Positions 1-9,542 are shown, counted from the stretch's first letter. The stretch: DNA of 49,612 bases from an uncultured Mycobacteriaceae bacterium (GCA_902826815.1 CADEGF010000054.1:1-49612), one strand, 5' to 3'. Program-made: numbers and translations. Notes: a model not told the origin generated them from the letters alone.

Positions 1-105
1 GGCCACGTGGCCCGCAGCTTCGACTCCTGCCTGGTGTGCACGGTGCACGCCTACGACGGCAAGGGTCGGGAGCTGTCCAAGTTCGTGATCAATGGAATGG
101 TGTGA
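1..105 (+). CDS. [NiFe]-hydrogenase large subunit, C-terminal end (partial)
   Basis: Only the last 34 codons are in the window; the reading frame is open at the left edge. The segment contains DSCLVCTVH, which fits the C-terminal L2 cysteine motif (DPCxxCxxH in most families) that holds the Ni-Fe site, with Ser in place of the usual Pro. After the motif histidine come 18 residues ending in INGMV, the size of the tail removed by the maturation endopeptidase. That protease is encoded directly downstream and overlaps this gene by four bases. The gene order after it resembles the mycobacterial huc (group 2a-like) locus, so HucL is the likely identity, but the class cannot be settled from 34 residues. 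Confidence 0.88.
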   Translation, partial: GHVARSFDSCLVCTVHAYDGKGRELSKFVINGMV

Positions 106-944
106 TCGCTACGTCTGCTGAGCCGTGCGCTGACCGCAGCGGTGCCGATGTCGACATCGAGCCGCCGGGTTGTGCGGTGCTCGTTGTGGGCTGTGGGAAC
201 CTGCTGCGCGGCGACGACGGGGTCGGGCCGATCCTGGTGCGTCACCTGTGGGAGCGCGGAGTTCCCGACGGTGCCCGGCTGGTCGACGGTGGCACGGCAG
301 GAATGGATGTCGCGTTCCAGATGCGCGGCGCCGAAAGGGTCGTGATCATCGATGCAGCGGCCACCGGTGCGGCGCCGGGCACCGTCTACCGGGTGCCCGG
401 CGCGGAACTGGAGGAGCTGCCGCCCCTGCAGGGACTGCACACCCATTCGTTCCGCTGGGACCACGCAATCGCGTTCGCGCGCTGGGCACTTCGCGATGCA
501 TGCCCAAGCGACATCACCGTCTTCCTCATCGAGGCGAGTGGGGTGGATCTCGGCGCTGACTTGACCGAGCCGGTCGAGTCGGCGATGGAGCAGGTCATCG
601 ACATCATCGAACGCGACTACCTCGCAGGCCTTCGGCCCGCGGCATCGCCGGACCTGCAGGTGGAGTTCACCGCAGACGGTTACCTCCGCCTTGACGCAGC
701 GCTGGCGGCCAGCCGGTTCCCGTCGGATGCTGTCGTCGCCGTCGTGCGGGACGGCGACCTGTGGCTGGTACCACTGCGTGGGCCACGCAGCGGCGGGCTG
801 CTGCTCAAGCAACGTAACCCGGCAGGCGACCGCACCACCCTGGTGCGGGAAGTCCTCGAAGACCACATTCCAACGGGCGTCCACGGTGCATTCTGGGACG
901 ATGCCCAAGCAGCGCTCCGTATTCCGCTGGGGTCTGGCGCGTGA
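102..944 (+). CDS. Hydrogenase maturation endopeptidase (HupD/HybD family) with extra C-terminal domain
   Basis: This protease removes the C-terminal tail of the hydrogenase large subunit after nickel insertion. The GTG start at 102 overlaps the upstream stop (GTGA), giving 280 aa. The N-terminal ~180 residues show the family landmarks: VGCGNLLRGDDGVG (acidic residue at the position of HybD Glu16), DGGTAGMD, IIDA (HybD Asp62 region) and LHTHSF (HybD His93 region). Stand-alone proteases of this family are about 150-190 aa. Here about 90 further residues (roughly 185-280) form a separate module with no motif I recognise; it could assist recognition of this large subunit. No putative start upstream is preferable, because earlier in-frame codons lie inside the hydrogenase gene. 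Confidence 0.88.
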   Translation: MIATSAEPCADRSGADVDIEPPGCAVLVVGCGNLLRGDDGVGPILVRHLWERGVPDGARLVDGGTAGMDVAFQMRGAERVVIIDAAATGAAPGTVYRVPGAELEELPPLQGLHTHSFRWDHAIAFARWALRDACPSDITVFLIEASGVDLGADLTEPVESAMEQVIDIIERDYLAGLRPAASPDLQVEFTADGYLRLDAALAASRFPSDAVVAVVRDGDLWLVPLRGPRSGGLLLKQRNPAGDRTTLVREVLEDHIPTGVHGAFWDDAQAALRIPLGSGA

Positions 945-1192
945 CTGTCATGTGTGAGGAACGCCCCACCCGGCCGAAGACCGCGCGCCGCCTCGACAGC
1001 TCAACCGACGATGCGGTCGACGTGCAGACGTTCGTGGTCGGGGACCATGGCCGCTGGGCGGTGGAGATCGCCGTGGTGTTCGCCGACGGCGTTGTGCGCC
1101 ACCGCATCGAGACGCACCCGACCAAGGCGCGTGCCGAGATTTCGGCCGGTCTCATCAAACGGGCCGCGGAACGTGACGGGCGGCAGCTGTGA
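941..1192 (+). CDS. Small conserved hydrogenase-operon protein, unknown function
   Basis: The GTG start overlaps the protease stop by four bases (GTGA), and the next gene begins just after its stop, so it sits inside the hydrogenase transcription unit. It encodes 83 aa (80 from the internal ATG at 950). The N-terminal third is basic and polar; the C-terminal half (VEIAVVFADGVVRHRIETHPTK) looks like a compact alpha-beta fold with no cysteines after residue 5 and no membrane segment. I do not recognise a family. Position between the protease and the TPR gene suggests an accessory role in hydrogenase assembly or regulation, which is inference only. Confidence 0.7.
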   Translation: MTVMCEERPTRPKTARRLDSSTDDAVDVQTFVVGDHGRWAVEIAVVFADGVVRHRIETHPTKARAEISAGLIKRAAERDGRQL

Positions 1193-1236
1193 GTACAGGA
1201 CAAGTGCGAGCTACCAGGAATAGGGGATCTGAACCC

Positions 1237-2517
1237 ATGACGGCACTTCACACTGACGCCGAGTTCACCGGGCCGGCCGCCGTTGCGGTCAGGCCACAGC
1301 CGTTGGGCGCATTTCCGCTTCCGTTGGGCTACATGCTGATACCGGCCGTATCTAGCACCGGCGCCGACACGGAGGCGGCGCGCGCAGCGCTGGTGTCCGG
1401 CAACGTGCCGCAGGAGTGGCCGGACGGACTTTCGGCACATGAATTCGCGCTCGCCGGCGACAGGAACGCCGCGCTGGCGGCGCTGCAGGGTACCGACCCG
1501 GTGACGCGCTACAACCGGTTCGTCCTCGATCCGGACGGCGAGGATCCGGACGAACTGCGTTCGGATCTCGGCGAATTCGGTTTGTTGGTCGACCTTGTGC
1601 TGTTCACGCTTGGTCGATCGGACACCCCACCCGAACCAGGCGCCGCGGACGGCGAGCTAGCCGCGGTTGCGCTTTCGGCGCAAGCGAGTCATGCCCTGCA
1701 CGACGGAGATTCGGTGGGCGCCATCGAATTACTCGAGCGTGCGACGGCCACGATATCCCCCGATTCGGGGTGCCTACCCGGTGTTCTCGTCGGCGCTACG
1801 GCCTCGATCTGCCGGGATCTCGGCGACCCGGCCGCCGCGCAACGACTCGAGCAGGCGCTGCGTCTGCTCGGCGACGCAAACGGTCTTCGCATCGGTCGTG
1901 CCGAACTTCATCTGAACCTCGCAGGACTGCTGCACGAGCAGGCCGAGGACCATCCCGAGCTGCTCGCCCAGGCGATTCCGCACTACCACTCCGCACTGCA
2001 GTTGGTGCTGCGCGACGAGGCGCCGCTGTTGTGGGCGGCCACGCACGCCAACCTCGCCACCGCCTACCTGACGATGCCGATGGTGGAGGCATCCGGCCAG
2101 CTTCGCCTGGGTGTCGCCGCGCAGTCACTGCGGTCAGCGCTGAAGGTGTACACCAGGGAGACCCACCCCGAGCAGTGGGCGAGTGTGCAACTGAACCTTG
2201 CCAATTCGCTGGTGTACACGCCGTCCAAACACCAGGCGGACAACCTTGTCGAGGCCGTCGAACTCTACGAGGGAGTGCTGGAAGCCAGGGACCGGGAGAC
2301 CGATCCCCTCGGTAGGGCCAGGGTGCTGGCCAACCAGGGCAACGCACTGGCGCATCTCGGGATGTTCGACCAAGCCAAGGCGAAGCTGTATGAAGCGCGC
2401 TTCCTGTTCGAGGACCTCGGAGACGAGGAATCAGTGCGCGCCGTACGCGGAGTACTCGACGAGGTTGCTCGTCAACTGGTGCTGATGCGCACCGAACCCG
2501 AACCCGAACCCGACTGA
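1237..2517 (+). CDS. TPR-repeat-like protein of the hydrogenase operon
   Basis: This encodes 426 aa from ATG 1237, which has purine-rich AGGAA/AGGGGA signals at 1216-1227. A GTG at 1189, overlapping the previous stop, would add 16 residues and is the alternative. From about residue 150 on, the protein is a run of helical pairs with TPR-like spacing (ALHDGDSVGAIELLERA, THANLATAYL, VQLNLANSLVY, LANQGNALAHLGMFDQAKAKLYEA), with no signal peptide or transmembrane segment. TPR proteins usually act as binding scaffolds. Its place before a NifU-Rieske gene suggests a scaffold for hydrogenase assembly or electron-transfer partners. The acidic Pro-Glu tail (EPEPEPD) is low-complexity. Confidence 0.78.
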   Translation: MTALHTDAEFTGPAAVAVRPQPLGAFPLPLGYMLIPAVSSTGADTEAARAALVSGNVPQEWPDGLSAHEFALAGDRNAALAALQGTDPVTRYNRFVLDPDGEDPDELRSDLGEFGLLVDLVLFTLGRSDTPPEPGAADGELAAVALSAQASHALHDGDSVGAIELLERATATISPDSGCLPGVLVGATASICRDLGDPAAAQRLEQALRLLGDANGLRIGRAELHLNLAGLLHEQAEDHPELLAQAIPHYHSALQLVLRDEAPLLWAATHANLATAYLTMPMVEASGQLRLGVAAQSLRSALKVYTRETHPEQWASVQLNLANSLVYTPSKHQADNLVEAVELYEGVLEARDRETDPLGRARVLANQGNALAHLGMFDQAKAKLYEARFLFEDLGDEESVRAVRGVLDEVARQLVLMRTEPEPEPD

Positions 2518-2528
2518 GGAGGCCATGA

Positions 2529-3440
2529 ATGTCAGCCACCACCGTGGAGCCGTCCACCGCCCGCCCGCCCGCCGTGGACGCAGTCGATTTCGAGAGTCTC
2601 GCCAAGCGGGTTGACGACGCGATCGCCGCGCTGGAGAGCTTGGACTCCTCGGCGCGTGCCGTCGCGGACGAAGTCAAGGCGGCCGTTGAGGCCATTCACC
2701 GCGCCGGGCTGGTCACCATCGTGCAACGGATGCGGGCCGACGATGGTGCCCGCGCTCTGCTGTTCGACCTGGTCGACGATCCGGTCGTGCACATGCTGCT
2801 CTCATTGCACGAGATCGTGCGTCCCGACCCGATGACACATGCCAACCGCGTTCTGGTGACGGTGCGGCCCCAATTGCAGAGCCACGGCGGCGATGTCACC
2901 CTGGTGCGGATCGAGGAGGGTATCGCCTTCGTCCGTCTCGACGGCGCTTGCAACGGATGTTCCATGTCGTCGGTGACGCTCCGAAACCTCGTCGAGGGCG
3001 CACTGGTGGAAGGTGTTCCGTCGATCACGGGCGTCGAGGTGGTGCCGAATGAGCCCTCACCGACGCTGATACCGCTGGAGTCGCTGCGCATCGGGCCGGA
3101 CCCCGCGAGTGAAGGCTGGGTCAGGGTGGGTCCCGCCGCGAGTTTGCCGACCGACGACCTCACCGCGCTGAGTCTGTCTTCGGAGTCCGGTGAGCCTGCC
3201 GACATCATCGTGGTGAACGCCGGCCAGCGATTGTCGGCGTACCGTAACGAATGTGCCCACGAAGGGCTGCCCCTCGATAACGCTGTCCTCGATCTCGACA
3301 ACGGCACCCTGACATGTCCATGGCACGGGTTCTGCTACGACGCGACATCGGGGGAGTGCCTCAGCGCACCCGGCGCCCAGCTGGAGCAGGTGCCGCTGCG
3401 GGTCGATTCCGGCGAAGTGTGGGTTCGGGTCGGGACATGA
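2529..3440 (+). CDS. NifU C-terminal domain / Rieske [2Fe-2S] fusion protein
   Basis: This encodes 303 aa with a strong GAGGAGG ribosome site at 2516-2522. The first ~100 residues are helical and unrecognised. Residues about 105-180 match the NifU C-terminal (Nfu) domain, with HGGDV and the CNGC cluster ligands Cys141 and Cys144. Residues about 190-300 form a Rieske-type domain with ligand pairs Cys242/His244 (CAHEG) and Cys263/His266 (CPWHG). It therefore probably carries or delivers two kinds of Fe-S centre. In a hydrogenase operon it could relay electrons from the small subunit toward the respiratory chain, or deliver clusters. The first role is inferred from the Rieske domain and the operon context. 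The downstream NHL gene overlaps by four bases. Confidence 0.88.
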   Translation: MSATTVEPSTARPPAVDAVDFESLAKRVDDAIAALESLDSSARAVADEVKAAVEAIHRAGLVTIVQRMRADDGARALLFDLVDDPVVHMLLSLHEIVRPDPMTHANRVLVTVRPQLQSHGGDVTLVRIEEGIAFVRLDGACNGCSMSSVTLRNLVEGALVEGVPSITGVEVVPNEPSPTLIPLESLRIGPDPASEGWVRVGPAASLPTDDLTALSLSSESGEPADIIVVNAGQRLSAYRNECAHEGLPLDNAVLDLDNGTLTCPWHGFCYDATSGECLSAPGAQLEQVPLRVDSGEVWVRVGT

Positions 3441-4639
3441 CCCAGTTCACCGTCCGTCACAACATCGGCAGGACGTCGGTTCGGGCCGAGCCAGGCCTCG
3501 ATGCCGCCGGCGCTGACCTCAGCGACGGATGGTCACCAGACGTCTGGCTCGGGGCCCCCGCACCCGGCGGTCTCGCTTTGCCGCCTGCCAGCCCGACGAT
3601 GGCGTGGATGTATTCGCCGCGGGGAGTCTTCCTCGGCGAGGATCACCTGGTGGTCGCCGATTCCGGCAACCATCGGGTGCTGGTCTGGCACGGCATTCCC
3701 GACAACGACGAGCACCCTGCCGATATCGTTCTCGGCCAGCGGGACGGCATTACCGAGGGCCGCGCCGCCGGTGGTCGCGGACCCGAGCGGGGCATGAATC
3801 TGCCGACCGGCGTCCTCGTGCACGATGGCCGACTCATCGTCGCCGACGCCTGGCACCACCGGATCCTGGTGTGGAACTCGGTGCCGCAGGCAAGCGACAT
3901 GGCGCCCGATCTGATCCTCGGGCAGCACGACCCGGCCGCTGTTCAGCCGAATCGCGGCGGCCAATGCTCGGCGGCGACGTTCTACTGGCCGTTCGGCATA
4001 GCGATCGTGGGTGCACGGTTCTGGGTCGCAGACACCGGCAACCGCAGAGTTCTTGGTTGGGACAACGGAATTCCCGACCCCGGGCAGCCGGCTGATGTCG
4101 TGCTGGGTCAGCCTGACGGGGCGCACCGCGACGAGAATCGTGGCGCTGCCGCCGGCCCCGCCAGCTTCCGCTGGCCGCATGACGTCACCGGAAACGACGA
4201 ACTGCTGCTCATCGCCGACGCGGGCGATCACCGACTGCTCGGCTGGTCGCCGCATCCGGCGGCGGACCGGGACGCGGACATCGTGCTTGGTCAGCCGGAT
4301 TTCACCTCGGCTGACGAATGGCCCTACGGCCCGCACACCGGGGACAGGTTCCGCTTTCCCTACGCCGCGCGACTGGACGGCTCCGCAGGCAAAGGCGAGA
4401 GGTTGGCGGTCGCGGATACCGCCAATAACCGAATCCTGCTGTGGGACACCATTCCCCGTGATGGTCGAGCCGCTGACCACGTGCTGGCGCAACCGAGTTT
4501 CGCGTCCAACGGCGAGAACCGCTGGACGTCGGTGCAACGCGACACGCTGTGCTGGCCGTACGGCATCTCGCTGCGGGGCGATCGGCTGGCCGTGGCGGAT
4601 TCCGGCAACAACCGGGTCGTGATTTGGCGGCGCAGATGA
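3437..4639 (+). CDS. NHL-repeat (beta-propeller) protein of the hydrogenase operon
   Basis: ATG 3437 overlaps the preceding stop (ATGA), giving 400 aa. The sequence is built from about six repeats centred on [60 protein letters not shown] and [12 protein letters not shown], each followed by a segment of the form ADIVLGQ. This is the NHL beta-propeller signature. No signal peptide is evident, so a cytoplasmic or membrane-peripheral location is likely. NHL propellers bind proteins or ligands; together with the TPR and NifU-Rieske neighbours it probably belongs to an accessory complex of the hydrogenase. The exact role is unknown. Confidence 0.88.
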   Translation: MTQFTVRHNIGRTSVRAEPGLDAAGADLSDGWSPDVWLGAPAPGGLALPPASPTMAWMYSPRGVFLGEDHLVVADSGNHRVLVWHGIPDNDEHPADIVLGQRDGITEGRAAGGRGPERGMNLPTGVLVHDGRLIVADAWHHRILVWNSVPQASDMAPDLILGQHDPAAVQPNRGGQCSAATFYWPFGIAIVGARFWVADTGNRRVLGWDNGIPDPGQPADVVLGQPDGAHRDENRGAAAGPASFRWPHDVTGNDELLLIADAGDHRLLGWSPHPAADRDADIVLGQPDFTSADEWPYGPHTGDRFRFPYAARLDGSAGKGERLAVADTANNRILLWDTIPRDGRAADHVLAQPSFASNGENRWTSVQRDTLCWPYGISLRGDRLAVADSGNNRVVIWRRR

Positions 4640-7008
4640 TCGACACCTCGCTGCGGCTACGGTCCGATGACGTCCGGTATCGGTTCACGGTGACCGGCGT
4701 CGTCCAAGGGGTCGGTTTCCGTCCGTTCGTCCACCGGACCGCCGTCGAACTCGGGTTGTCGGGATTCGTCGGCAACGATTCGAGCGCGGTTTTCGCCGAG
4801 GTGCAGGGCCCGAAGGCCGCCGTCGACGAGTTCGCTCATCGGCTTCGCGTCGATGCGCCGCCGCTCGCGATGATCAGCACCGTATCCGCGGTCCAGATCG
4901 ACGCCGACGGGAACTGTCCGGTCGACTTCCGCATCGTGGCGAGCCGGACGGTCGACGGTGCCGCAACGGCGATTCCGCCGGACATCGCGGTGTGCGACGA
5001 CTGCATCGCCGAGCTCTTCGACCCCAACGACCGGCGTTACCGCCACCCGTTCGTGACGTGTACGAACTGCGGGCCGCGGTTCACGATCATCCGCGAGCTG
5101 CCGTACGACCGGCCGGCCACCACAATGGCGGGCTTCGAGATGTGCGCGAGGTGCGCCGCCGAATACCACGATGCATCGGACCGGCGATTTCATGCCCAGC
5201 CCGTCGCCTGCCCGGATTGCGGGCCGTCGCTGTGGTACCGATCGGATGCCCGCCGGGTCGTCGGCTCAGACCCCGCGTTGGCGGCGACCCAGCGGGCGCT
5301 GATCGACGGCGCCGTCGTCGCGATCAAGGGCGTCGGTGGATATCACCTGGGCTGCGCCGTCGACGACGACGCCGCGGTCGCGACGCTGCGCGCACGAAAG
5401 GCCCGGGGCGGCAAGCCGTTTGCGGTCCTGGTCCGCGATCTCGATGTTGCGCGACGGTACGCAGAGATCGACGACGATGCGGCCGCGGTCTTGTGCAGCC
5501 CTGCCCGTCCGATCGTGCTGCTCCGGCGCAGGCCCGATGCGCCGATCTCTGAGCTGGTAGCGCCGGGCAGCCCGCTGATCGGGCTGATGCTGCCGTATTC
5601 CCCTATCCACCACCTGCTTCTGGCAACCATTCCTGGAGTGCAGACGACGGTGCCGGAGGCGCTGGTGCTGACCAGCGCCAACCAAACGGATGAACCGATC
5701 TGCTTCACCGATGACGATGCGGCGCAGCGACTTCCGTACCTATCCGATGCGGTGCTCGACCACGACCGGCCCATCCACGTGCCGTGCGACGATTCGGTCG
5801 TGCGTGTCGTTGACGGACGGGAACTGCCGATCCGCCGGTCCCGCGGCTACGCGCCGCTGCCGATCGACCTCGGAGCCATCGCACGCAACGGGCCCGCGGT
5901 GCTGGCCGTCGGCGGCGAACTCAAGAACACCTTCTGCCTTACCGACGGAACGCGCGCGTTCTGCTCAGGCCACATCGGCGATATGGGCACGTTGGAGACG
6001 TTGCGGGCGTTCGAACGCGCCGTCGACCAGCTCAGCGGAATCCGGCAGGAACCGCAGCGGCTGGCAGCGGATCTCCATCCCGGGTATCAGACCCGCAGCT
6101 GGGCGGAGCGCCACGCCGGTGAGCGCCCGCTGGACCTTGTTCAGCACCACCACGCGCACGTCGTGTCGTTGCTCGCCGAACACGGCAGGCTCGGCGAACC
6201 GATCATCGGTGTCGCCTTCGACGGCACCGGCTACGGCTGCGACGGAACGGTGTGGGGCGGGGAGATTCTGTCCGTCGGACCCGACGCGCACCGCTTTACC
6301 CGCGTGGGTCACCTCAAGCCCGTGCCCCTGCCTGGTGGTGATGTCGCGGTGCGGAATCCGTGGCGGATGGCGCTGTCGCACCTGTGGGCGGCGGGCATCG
6401 AATGGGACGAAGACCTGGCACCCGTTGCCGCGGCTACCCGCGCTGAGCAGCGGCTGCTGCGATCTCAGCTCGCCAGCGGAGTGGGCTGCGTGCCGTGTTC
6501 GAGCATGGGTCGGCTGTTCGACGCGGTCGCCGCGCTGCTCGGTGTGCGGCAGCGGATCGATTACGAGGGCCAGGCCGCCATCGAACTGGAGGCGCTGGCC
6601 GAATCGGTGGGCGATTCGCCACCCGCGCCCGCAACGCGGCTGACTGTCAGTGCCGACGGGGTGATCGACGCTGCCGAGTTGATGGCGACGATTGTGTCGG
6701 AGCGTCGCGCAGGCGTCGAGCCCGCGGTTTTGGCGGCCGCCTTCCACGAGGCGGTGGCGGTCGCCGTTGCCGAGGTGGTCGGACTTGTCGCAGGCCCGGT
6801 TCGTTTGGTCGGACTCACCGGCGGGGTATTCCAGAACGTGCTGCTGCTGCGAGCGTGTCGGCGGCGGCTACAGCAGGCGGGATTCCTGGTGCTCACCCAT
6901 CACACCGTTCCGCCCAATGACGGTGGGCTCGCGCTCGGGCAGGCGGCGGTGTCCGTGCTGACCGCGCTGGACCCGCTCAACGGTTCCCACGAGGAGGCGC
7001 AGAGATGA
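4636..7008 (+). CDS. hypF: HypF carbamoyltransferase, hydrogenase maturation
   Basis: HypF makes the cyanide ligands of the Ni-Fe site from carbamoyl phosphate and ATP, passing a carbamoyl group to the C-terminal Cys of HypE. ATG 4636 overlaps the NHL stop (ATGA) and gives 790 aa, close to family length (~750). Domains in order are: acylphosphatase ([14 protein letters not shown], about 20-33); two zinc-finger modules ([13 protein letters not shown] and [12 protein letters not shown], about 115-200); YrdC-like ([21 protein letters not shown]); and the Kae1-like C-terminal domain with [15 protein letters not shown] and [16 protein letters not shown]. All modules look intact. It overlaps the next gene by four bases. 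Confidence 0.97.
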   Translation: MIDTSLRLRSDDVRYRFTVTGVVQGVGFRPFVHRTAVELGLSGFVGNDSSAVFAEVQGPKAAVDEFAHRLRVDAPPLAMISTVSAVQIDADGNCPVDFRIVASRTVDGAATAIPPDIAVCDDCIAELFDPNDRRYRHPFVTCTNCGPRFTIIRELPYDRPATTMAGFEMCARCAAEYHDASDRRFHAQPVACPDCGPSLWYRSDARRVVGSDPALAATQRALIDGAVVAIKGVGGYHLGCAVDDDAAVATLRARKARGGKPFAVLVRDLDVARRYAEIDDDAAAVLCSPARPIVLLRRRPDAPISELVAPGSPLIGLMLPYSPIHHLLLATIPGVQTTVPEALVLTSANQTDEPICFTDDDAAQRLPYLSDAVLDHDRPIHVPCDDSVVRVVDGRELPIRRSRGYAPLPIDLGAIARNGPAVLAVGGELKNTFCLTDGTRAFCSGHIGDMGTLETLRAFERAVDQLSGIRQEPQRLAADLHPGYQTRSWAERHAGERPLDLVQHHHAHVVSLLAEHGRLGEPIIGVAFDGTGYGCDGTVWGGEILSVGPDAHRFTRVGHLKPVPLPGGDVAVRNPWRMALSHLWAAGIEWDEDLAPVAAATRAEQRLLRSQLASGVGCVPCSSMGRLFDAVAALLGVRQRIDYEGQAAIELEALAESVGDSPPAPATRLTVSADGVIDAAELMATIVSERRAGVEPAVLAAAFHEAVAVAVAEVVGLVAGPVRLVGLTGGVFQNVLLLRACRRRLQQAGFLVLTHHTVPPNDGGLALGQAAVSVLTALDPLNGSHEEAQR

Positions 7009-7727
7009 TCTCGACCGAAATAGACCGAGGGCTCGGCGCAGATCTGGCCGCCGATCTCGCCGCGACAGCACTCTCCCTCGCGAGGCGGTTCTCCGCAGGC
7101 GCCACCATGTGGTCGATCGCGCCGTCGTGGCAGCCGCACGCCCAGCACATCGCCGTCGAGTTCGTGCATCCGGTGATCGTCGGCAAGAGGGCGCTGCCTG
7201 CGGTCGCGCTGACCGGACCGGAACTGGTGGACGTGGTGCGGGTGTCGGTCCGGCCCGGCGACATCGTGATCGCGGTCGCCGATGCCGACGACCCCGAGGT
7301 TCGGTCGGTGATGCGCCGGAGCCCGGCCTGGGGTGCCACCACCATCTGGATCGGTAGCGGTGAGCGACCCCAGGCGGGGGCCGCCGACCACGTTCTGTGG
7401 CTGGACGACCCGGATCCGACGGCGCCCGCGACCGGCGCCTTCGTGCTGCTCTATCACCTGCTGTGGGAACTGACCCACGTCTGCTTCGAGCACCCGGGTC
7501 TGCTGAAGCCGACGGAATGCACCGAGGAGGTGTGCATCACCTGCAGCGACGAGGGCCGCCTCGGCGAAGTGCTCGGCGCCTCGGCGCAGGGTTCGGCTCA
7601 GGTACGGACCCCCGAAGGGGTGGAGACCGTCGCTACGACGCTCGTCGACCCGGTCGCGGCGGGCGAGCTCGTCCTGGTACACGCCGGGATGGCGATCAGC
7701 AGAGTGGATATTGGGGGTGACTCATGA
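7005..7727 (+). CDS. Two-domain protein: SIS-like N-terminus fused to a HypC/HupF-like domain
   Basis: ATG 7005 overlaps the hypF stop; the product is 240 aa. Residues 1-170 look like a sugar-isomerase (SIS) type alpha/beta domain ([28 protein letters not shown]), weakly similar in layout to the GmhA-like neighbour. Residues about 175-240 resemble Hyp[15 protein letters not shown], then [21 protein letters not shown], which matches the HypC ending LVLVHVGFAI. In classical HypC the catalytic cysteine is residue 2, exposed after Met removal. Here the equivalent Cys177 is internal and followed by Cys180. A canonical HypC is also encoded at 9543, so this is a second, specialised chaperone-like protein. 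Confidence 0.8.
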   Translation: MISTEIDRGLGADLAADLAATALSLARRFSAGATMWSIAPSWQPHAQHIAVEFVHPVIVGKRALPAVALTGPELVDVVRVSVRPGDIVIAVADADDPEVRSVMRRSPAWGATTIWIGSGERPQAGAADHVLWLDDPDPTAPATGAFVLLYHLLWELTHVCFEHPGLLKPTECTEEVCITCSDEGRLGEVLGASAQGSAQVRTPEGVETVATTLVDPVAAGELVLVHAGMAISRVDIGGDS

Positions 7728-8413
7728 GCCAGGAACAGCCCGGCGTCAACGTGGACCAAGATGCTGAGCAGGAGCCCACCAACTTCCTCTATCCCTTCAT
7801 CGATGCGCAGGAAGACGACCCGAACTCGCTACTCGTCGATCTGGCAGCGTCAGCGCAGGCCAAGGCGGCCGAGAGCGCCGCGCTGCGCCGATCCACCCTG
7901 GAGTCGAGCACAGAACTGGTGGCAAAAGCGGCGGCCGAGATGGCGGCTCGATTCGCGGCGGGCGGGCGGCTGTTCGCCTTCGGCAACGGTGGCAGCTCCA
8001 CCGATGCCACCACGCTTGCGACGCTGTTCGCGCGGCCGCCGACGGGGAAACCCTTGCCGGCCTGGTCGTTGACCGCCGACCAGGCGATCTTGACCGCGCT
8101 CGGCAATGACGTCGGCTTCGAGCTCGTCTTCGCCCGACAGCTGATCGCCCGCGCCAGGGCCGGGGACATCGCGGTTGCCATGTCCACCAGTGGCAGTTCG
8201 CCAGACCTGACGGTCGCCCTGCGGGAAGCGCGTCAGCGGGGGATGTACACGGTGGGCTTCGCCGGATACGACGGTGGCACGTTCGCGACCAGCCCGGATG
8301 TCGACGCCTGCTTCATCGTCCATTCGCAGAGCGTGCACCGAATTCAGGAATCGCAGGCGCTGCTCGGCTACCACCTGTGGTCGGCCGTGCACGAGCAGGG
8401 GACGGATATCTGA
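7724..8413 (+). CDS. SIS-domain protein, GmhA (phosphoheptose isomerase)-like
   Basis: ATG 7724 overlaps the previous stop (ATGA); 229 aa. After a ~50-residue N-terminal extension the protein has the SIS fold landmarks: GGRLFAFGNGGSSTDATTLAT (phosphosugar-binding loop), GNDVGFELVFARQL, and GDIAVAMSTSGSSPDL. It ends with HRIQESQALLGYHLWSAVHE, as in GmhA. True GmhA converts sedoheptulose 7-phosphate for heptose synthesis; in mycobacterial hydrogenase loci, GmhA-like proteins sit among hyp genes with no known substrate. The location between the HypC-like fusion and hypE suggests a role in maturation or in sensing a metabolite, which is inference. Confidence 0.88.
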   Translation: MSQEQPGVNVDQDAEQEPTNFLYPFIDAQEDDPNSLLVDLAASAQAKAAESAALRRSTLESSTELVAKAAAEMAARFAAGGRLFAFGNGGSSTDATTLATLFARPPTGKPLPAWSLTADQAILTALGNDVGFELVFARQLIARARAGDIAVAMSTSGSSPDLTVALREARQRGMYTVGFAGYDGGTFATSPDVDACFIVHSQSVHRIQESQALLGYHLWSAVHEQGTDI

Positions 8414-9525
8414 TGAGCAAGGCGGCAGGCGACTACGTGTCGTCGGGACCCAGCTTCGCCGAGGGCGAGGTGATCGAACGGATCGAGTTGTTCCGCAGGC
8501 GCCGTCCGCGGCTGCGCGACGAGGTGGTGACGCTGGCGCACGGGGCGGGCGGGAAGGCATCGGCGGCGTTGGTCGACGCGGTGTTCCTCGAGGCCTTCCG
8601 CAACCCGCAGCTCGAATCCCTCGGCGACGGTGCGATTCTCACCTTGCCCAGTGGCGAGCGGATCGCCATGTCCACCGATTCGTTCGTGGTGCAGCCCTTG
8701 CGATTTCCCGGCGGCTCGATCGGCCACCTCGCCGTCCACGGCACCGTCAACGACCTCGCCATGGTCGGGGCGCTCCCGTCGTGGATCTCGGCGGCGTTCG
8801 TGCTCGAGGAGGGCTTCCCGATTGCCGAGTTGAAGGAGATCGTCGCCGATATGGCGGCGGCGGCCGCCGCCGCAGGCGTAGAGATCGTCACCGGCGACAC
8901 CAAGGTGGTGCCAAGGGGCGCGGCCGACGGACTGTTCGTCACGACGGCCGGAGCCGGTGTGATTCCGGCCGACCGTGCGCTATCGCCGGAGTCGGTGAAG
9001 GCGGGGGACAAAGTGCTGCTGTCCGGGACAATCGGCGACCACGGCATGGCGGTGATGCTGGCCCGCGGCGACCTTGCCATCGAGGCCGACATTCACTCCG
9101 ATACCGCGGCCGTGAGCCCGTTGGTGGAACTCCTGCTGGCAGCGGCACCGTCCACTCGTTGGCTGCGCGACCCCACTCGAGGGGGAGTGGGCACCGTCTG
9201 CAATGAACTCGCCCAGTCCAGCGGTCTCGGCGTGGTGCTCGATGAAGCGCACCTGCCGGTCCGTCCGATGGTCACCGGCGCCTGCGAAATGCTCGGAATC
9301 GATCCGCTGTACGTGGCTAACGAAGGCAAGTTCCTCGCTGTCGTCGCGCCAGAGGAGGCCGAAGCCGGTCTCGCGGCGCTGCGTTCGCATCCGCTGGGAA
9401 TCGATGCCACCGAAGTCGGCGAGATCACCGAGGAGCCTGCGGCGACGGTCGTGGTGCGGACCGGGTTTGGCGGTACCCGGATCGTGGACATGCTCGTCGG
9501 CGACCCGCTGCCACGTATCTGCTGA
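8413..9525 (+). CDS. hypE: HypE, carbamoyl dehydratase, hydrogenase maturation
   Basis: HypE receives the carbamoyl group from HypF on its C-terminal cysteine and dehydrates it with ATP to a thiocyanate, which is passed to the HypC-HypD iron. ATG 8413 overlaps the preceding stop by one base (TGATG), giving 370 aa. The protein shows the AIR-synthase fold motifs (LAHGAGGKAS, MSTDSFVVQP, GTVNDLAMVGA, GDTKVVPRG, PTRGGVGTV) and ends in PRIC, the conserved acceptor cysteine, so it is complete. hypC follows 17 bases later. Confidence 0.97.
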   Translation: MSKAAGDYVSSGPSFAEGEVIERIELFRRRRPRLRDEVVTLAHGAGGKASAALVDAVFLEAFRNPQLESLGDGAILTLPSGERIAMSTDSFVVQPLRFPGGSIGHLAVHGTVNDLAMVGALPSWISAAFVLEEGFPIAELKEIVADMAAAAAAAGVEIVTGDTKVVPRGAADGLFVTTAGAGVIPADRALSPESVKAGDKVLLSGTIGDHGMAVMLARGDLAIEADIHSDTAAVSPLVELLLAAAPSTRWLRDPTRGGVGTVCNELAQSSGLGVVLDEAHLPVRPMVTGACEMLGIDPLYVANEGKFLAVVAPEEAEAGLAALRSHPLGIDATEVGEITEEPAATVVVRTGFGGTRIVDMLVGDPLPRIC

Positions 9526-9542
9526 GAAAGGATGTGACGAAA

